Shown: piece by piece, positions 60,470-64,000 of the stretch
Numbering within the stretch: the stretch's first letter is position 1
Layout of the letters: every line of letters begins with the position of its first letter
Assembly (NCBI GenBank): GCA_037176705.1
Contig: CM073893.1
Location: forward strand, 30,851,182 to 30,915,181
Length of the DNA: 64,000 nt
Direction of reading: 5' to 3'
Source of the DNA: Molossus alvarezi
Taxonomy: Eukaryota > Chordata > Mammalia > Chiroptera > Molossidae
The notes under the pieces: model-generated
Databases searched by the model: none
Seen by the model: only the letters and a program-made list of their open reading frames with translations
What the model was told of the DNA's origin: nothing
Program-made: the position numbers and the translations under genes

Positions 60470-60708
60470 CCCTGGCCGGTTTCCTCAGTGGTTAGCGCAT
60501 CGGCCTGCAGACCACAGAGTCCCAGGTTCGGTTCCCGCTGGGGGCAGGTACCTCAGCTGCAGTTTGTCCCCGGCCCCTGTTGGGGTCATGTGGGTGGCAA
60601 CCAGTCGATGTGTCTCTCTCACATCAATGTTTCTCTCTCTCTTCCTCCCTCTCTCCCTCCCACTCTATCTGAAGATAAATGCAAAAATATCCTTGGGTAA
60701 GGATAAAA
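60470..60708 (+). mobile_element. VES SINE with perfect 19-bp TSD and changed hairpin
   Basis: CCCTGGCCGGTTTCCTCAGT head, B-box-like GGTTCGGTTCC and TC tracts. The hairpin at 60688-60705 reads TATCCTT-GGGT-AAGGATA. Perfect TSD AAAAATTGACCTGGTTTCA lies at 60451-60469 and 60709-60727. It is young by its TSD. Confidence 0.97.
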
Positions 60709-60727
60709 AAAAATTGACCTGGTTTCA

Positions 60728-62690
60728 AATTGCATGTTCTAATAATAACAAAAGTTTATTTTGTATACTAATTTTTCAGCTAGCAATGAAAAGACAGTGG
60801 AAAATGAGTGTAATTCAAGATAACAGCTTAGATATAAAGTTAAAAAGCACAACAAAGCCCTAGTTAAATTCTTCATGTGGCCTTGGATTTATTGCACATA
60901 ATTTTTGTACTTATATTTATAATCAGAAAATGGCTCACACTTTAAATATACAATATTAACATAATAATTTTTTTGTGCAATTGTCAGCTTGAGAAATACT
61001 GACGAATAAAAGAAAATTAAAGATGCAACCCTAAAATCATACCTGAACTTCAAACTAAAGATCAGGTTGATTCTGTAATTGTCAGTGAATTTGAAAGTTT
61101 AAAGTACTGAATTTTGAATGTGTAATTCTTTGTTTCTATTCAACGTATTACTTTAGTTACTTTTAACTCTAAAAATGTATGCTAATATGACTTCAAAAAA
61201 TTCTAGAATGCATATTAAGTATTATGCTCATATTTACAAGTAAATTTCAACTTAAATTGGTATTTGTGAGCCTTAAGCAACACAGTAATTGACTTACTGT
61301 TTAATTTTTTAAAATCATAATTTTCTATTAAGTATTTTCACAAACAAGGCTATTTTAATCATGAAAATTAAAACAATTATTTTTATTACAATGTCAAATG
61401 AAAGTAGGAACCTAATTTTAAACATAATGAAAATATATAACATTAATAAATTGTATAGTGCGTTATCTTTTTACTCATTTCATGTATTAAATCAAAATTT
61501 ATTTTTGTCTAGCTGTTCACCTTGCAGAAGAAAATAAATCAAACATCATCAAAGTGACATAATGTTTTCATGAATGACAAATAACGTCTGATTCATTGTA
61601 GTTTATATCTAACAAGGGCATCCTACCTGTCACTTATTTTTCATTCATGAGATATAATCATTTTCCATGGTTGCCATGTGAAAAAAAGAAATGGAAATAT
61701 GTATTTGTTAGCAAAATTATGTTAAAGTTTTTACTTAAATTTGGCTAGATTTAAATTCAGCCAATGCTTGCAATATTTATTTTATGTGTTTGCCTATGTA
61801 AGTAAAGTGAAATATCAATTAAATTTTAGAATATTTTCGAGACAGTATTACTTATCTTTTTTAAACCTAAACCAAAAATTAGAAACCCTCTTGAGATCTA
61901 TATTGCCATAAATCCTAAAATATCTAAATGCCAGTATATTTTAAGACATTTAAAAATAAAAATGTATTTCAGATTAGTAATACATTTCAAGGATGATAAA
62001 TTCTAAACTACCTTTACAATTTTTAGACACAGAATAGTCTAAAGTTTAGGCAAATATTTGGCCTAATCACTTGGCTCTTAAGAGTACTAATAATTTTTTA
62101 TTTTCATAAACATAATTTTCCACAAAATTTATTGTAAAAACAATAAAGTTACCTTTGTTTAAGGTATTCTCCTGGTGTTCTTACTCTTTTGTTTTATATT
62201 TCCTAAAGAAAAAAGAAAAAGAAAAAAAGAATGCTAATTGGATCTAGATATTTGACCAGATTTAAGTTTGATATTTGGGACAAGAATACCTCATTTGTGT
62301 TGTTTTGTTACAAAAGTGTATCTTAAACTTTCTTTACCTCCTGTAACATATTTAAATAATTAACTTAGATATCCAAAAGAAGTCGATGTCCTAGTAACAC
62401 TGGAAGTACCTTTATAAAGATGTCAACATGCTAATTAATATTTTTATCCATTTATTAAAATATATACCACCAAGAATCCTAGTAATAGGTGTACATTTAC
62501 TTTTGTAAAATATGAAAGTTATTGGTTACTTCAAACCCAATTATAGTGACATTGTTGTGATGTAGTTTCTGATAAAACTTTAAATTGTAGTTCTTGAAAG
62601 AGGTCAGAGGAGGGGGAAAAATGTGTGGGAATAAACTACAATTGGTATTTGATTAAAATACTCAGGGGTCTAACATATCTATTTATGTAT
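60728..62690. other. Unique AT-rich DNA; left copy of a direct repeat at 62048-62157
   Basis: No gene was seen. The only structure noticed is the ~105-bp direct repeat shared with 63895-64000. Confidence 0.45.
62048..62157 (+). repeat. Direct repeat, left copy
   Basis: This is roughly 80-85% similar to 63895-64000. Shared words include CTTAAGAGTACTA, TTATTTTCATAAAC, CCACAAAATTTA and GTGTAAAAACAA/ATTGTAAAAACAA. The family is unknown. Confidence 0.8.
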
Positions 62691-62805
62691 TTCATATATT
62701 ATTAAAGTATTTTTCTCATTTAACAAATATCTATTAAATCTCCACAATGGTCTAGAGACAGTTCTGTGTTCATGGGATACATCAGTGAACAAAGATAAAA
62801 ATCAT
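62691..62805 (+). repeat. Possible old mammalian repeat end
   Basis: AACAAATATCTATTAAATCT and GGGATACATCAGTGAACAAA follow a widespread old repeat wording (MIR/L2-associated). It is interrupted on the right by a VES insertion. Confidence 0.45.
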
Positions 62806-63098
62806 CCCTGGCCAGTGAGGCTCACTGCTTAGCACGTCAGCCCCTGCACCAAAGGGTCACAGGTTCAATTCTGGTCAAGGGCACAAACCTGGGTTGCAGG
62901 TTCCATCCCTGTCCATCCCAGGTCCCAGGCACATGTAAGAGGCAACCAATCCATGTGTCTCTCTCATGTTGATGTTTCTTTCTCTCTCTTTCTGTCCACT
63001 CTCTCTCTAAAAAAAAACCAAAAATCAAAAAACAAACAAAAAATCTCAATGGAAAAATATCCTCAAGTGAGGATTAAAAAGAAAAAGAAAAAAAAAAC
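62806..63098 (+). mobile_element. VES SINE with hairpin
   Basis: CCCTGGCCAGTGAGGCTCAC head, B-box-like GGTTCAATTCT and TC tracts, then an A-rich stretch. Hairpin TATCCTC-AAGT-GAGGATT lies at 63058-63075 (outermost pair lost), followed by the A tail. Confidence 0.92.
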
Positions 63099-63894
63099 CC
63101 TAATGTCAGTGTAAATATTAATTTCTCAACATGAATGAGAAATATTATATATATTATATATATAATACACACACACATATACCAACTTAATCAGCAGGTT
63201 CTTCTATTTTGATTAAGCACTCTTCATTTATGGCTATGACTTTATTTCTAACGATGTGGGAAATACTCATATCTTAATTTAAGCTTTTCTTCCTGTGTTT
63301 TCCTCTAATCTAACAGAGATACCAAAATGTGCATGTGGAAGAAACTCCTTTTTAGTCCCTTTGGTCAGAAAAAAATTCTTAGTAATTGGAAATTTTACTC
63401 TCATAGTACTAGTCTCTCAAGTAGAAGATTTACTGATTTTAAGTATTTATCCAAATATCCAAAGTGCTTTGGTGTGGCAAAACTTAAGCATAGTATTACT
63501 TCTAAAACAACTGCAATCTACAAATACTTGTTACAGTTTATATGAGTGAAATGCAACAGAATCTGTTGGAGGGTGCCTATGATAAAGATATCAAAATTGA
63601 ACATATTATGAACTTTCTTGTTTAGTGAATTATTTATATTTCAATTTTTAACAGATTTTTAATGGTTTGGAACCATCTTGCATGAGGCTTCATAATATAT
63701 TGATTTAATATATTTGGCTTTCACCTTTAGAGATTTTGATTTAATCTGCCTCTGATCTCAAGTTGAATTAATTTAATGGCTTCAGTGTAACCCATTTGTC
63801 CACATCATTGGAATACAATTTTTTGGTAACAATACAAACTTGCAAGTCTTTACTCAGGAGAAGCCTGGTTTTTGTACAGGGTTGCTAAACAGCA
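63099..63894. other. Unique DNA with TA/CA microsatellite
   Basis: A TATATA and (AC)n tract lies at ~63146-63181. Two overlapping 72-84-codon frames at 63295-63549 show no family resemblance. Confidence 0.4.
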
Positions 63895-64000
63895 AACAAA
63901 TATTTGACTTAATCAACTTGGTTCTTAAGAGTACTATTTCTTATTTTCATAAACGTAATTCCCCACAAAATTTAGTGTAAAAACAAGAAGATATGTTTTA
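63895..64000 (+). repeat. Direct repeat, right copy, cut by window end
   Basis: Second copy of the 62048-62157 sequence in the same orientation, about 1.85 kb away. It may continue beyond the window. Confidence 0.8.

Noticed and set aside
1..64000. A new bacterial-style defence or gene-cluster system
   Set aside because: The window is mammalian repeat-rich DNA, all sizeable conserved coding sequence is LINE-1 or a retrocopy, and no multi-gene cluster exists.

Overview
The window looks like intergenic or deep intronic DNA from a microbat (suborder Yangochiroptera). The evidence is about twenty tRNA-derived VES-type SINEs, which begin with a CCCTGGCCGGTTTGGCTCAG-like head and end in TC-rich and A-rich tracts. 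Long LINE-1 elements with two ORFs, MIR and MaLR fossils, AT-rich unique DNA and the lack of any spliced-gene signature also fit a mammal. The species cannot be fixed from the sequence alone. I found no intact host protein-coding gene, tRNA, rRNA, CRISPR array or bacterial feature.

Layout. 1-328 is the 3' end of a LINE-1 that begins upstream. 329-7329 is a full-length but dead LINE-1 (L1-A) with an unusually long 5'UTR and a VES SINE inside ORF2. 7330-13630 is AT-rich unique DNA with an ancient antisense L1M fragment and a minus-strand retroviral LTR. 13643-19587 is a VES SINE joined head-on to a second near-full-length LINE-1 (L1-B), the pair lying inside one target-site duplication (TSD). 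21362-21790 is a processed pseudogene of ribosomal protein L31 on the minus strand, followed by two convergent VES copies. 22413-23593 is an LTR-like element split by an antisense L1 3' end. 23594-38548 is mostly old fossils (L1M, L2-like, MaLR MLT1), microsatellites and scattered VES copies. 38560-40232 is a 5'-truncated LINE-1 (L1-C) that appears to carry a 3' transduction. 45815-52009 is a full-length LINE-1 (L1-D) with clean TSDs and a GC-rich tandem-repeat 5'UTR. 52010-64000 holds MIR and VES SINEs, a long polypurine microsatellite, a HAL1-like LINE lacking ORF2, and a roughly 105-bp direct repeat whose second copy runs to the window end.

How it works together. The logic of the region is retrotransposition. 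LINE-1 ORF2 protein supplies endonuclease and reverse transcriptase, and VES, HAL1-like RNA and the RPL31 mRNA would have been copied in trans. All four longer LINE-1 copies carry stops or frameshifts, so none looks able to move on its own. I did not find a convincing new biological system. The observations most worth checking are a VES 3'-terminal hairpin with an apparent compensatory base change, the L1-C 3' transduction, the two divergent LINE-1 5'UTR architectures (extra upstream promoter-like segment in L1-A, VNTR in L1-D), and the SINE/L1-B compound.
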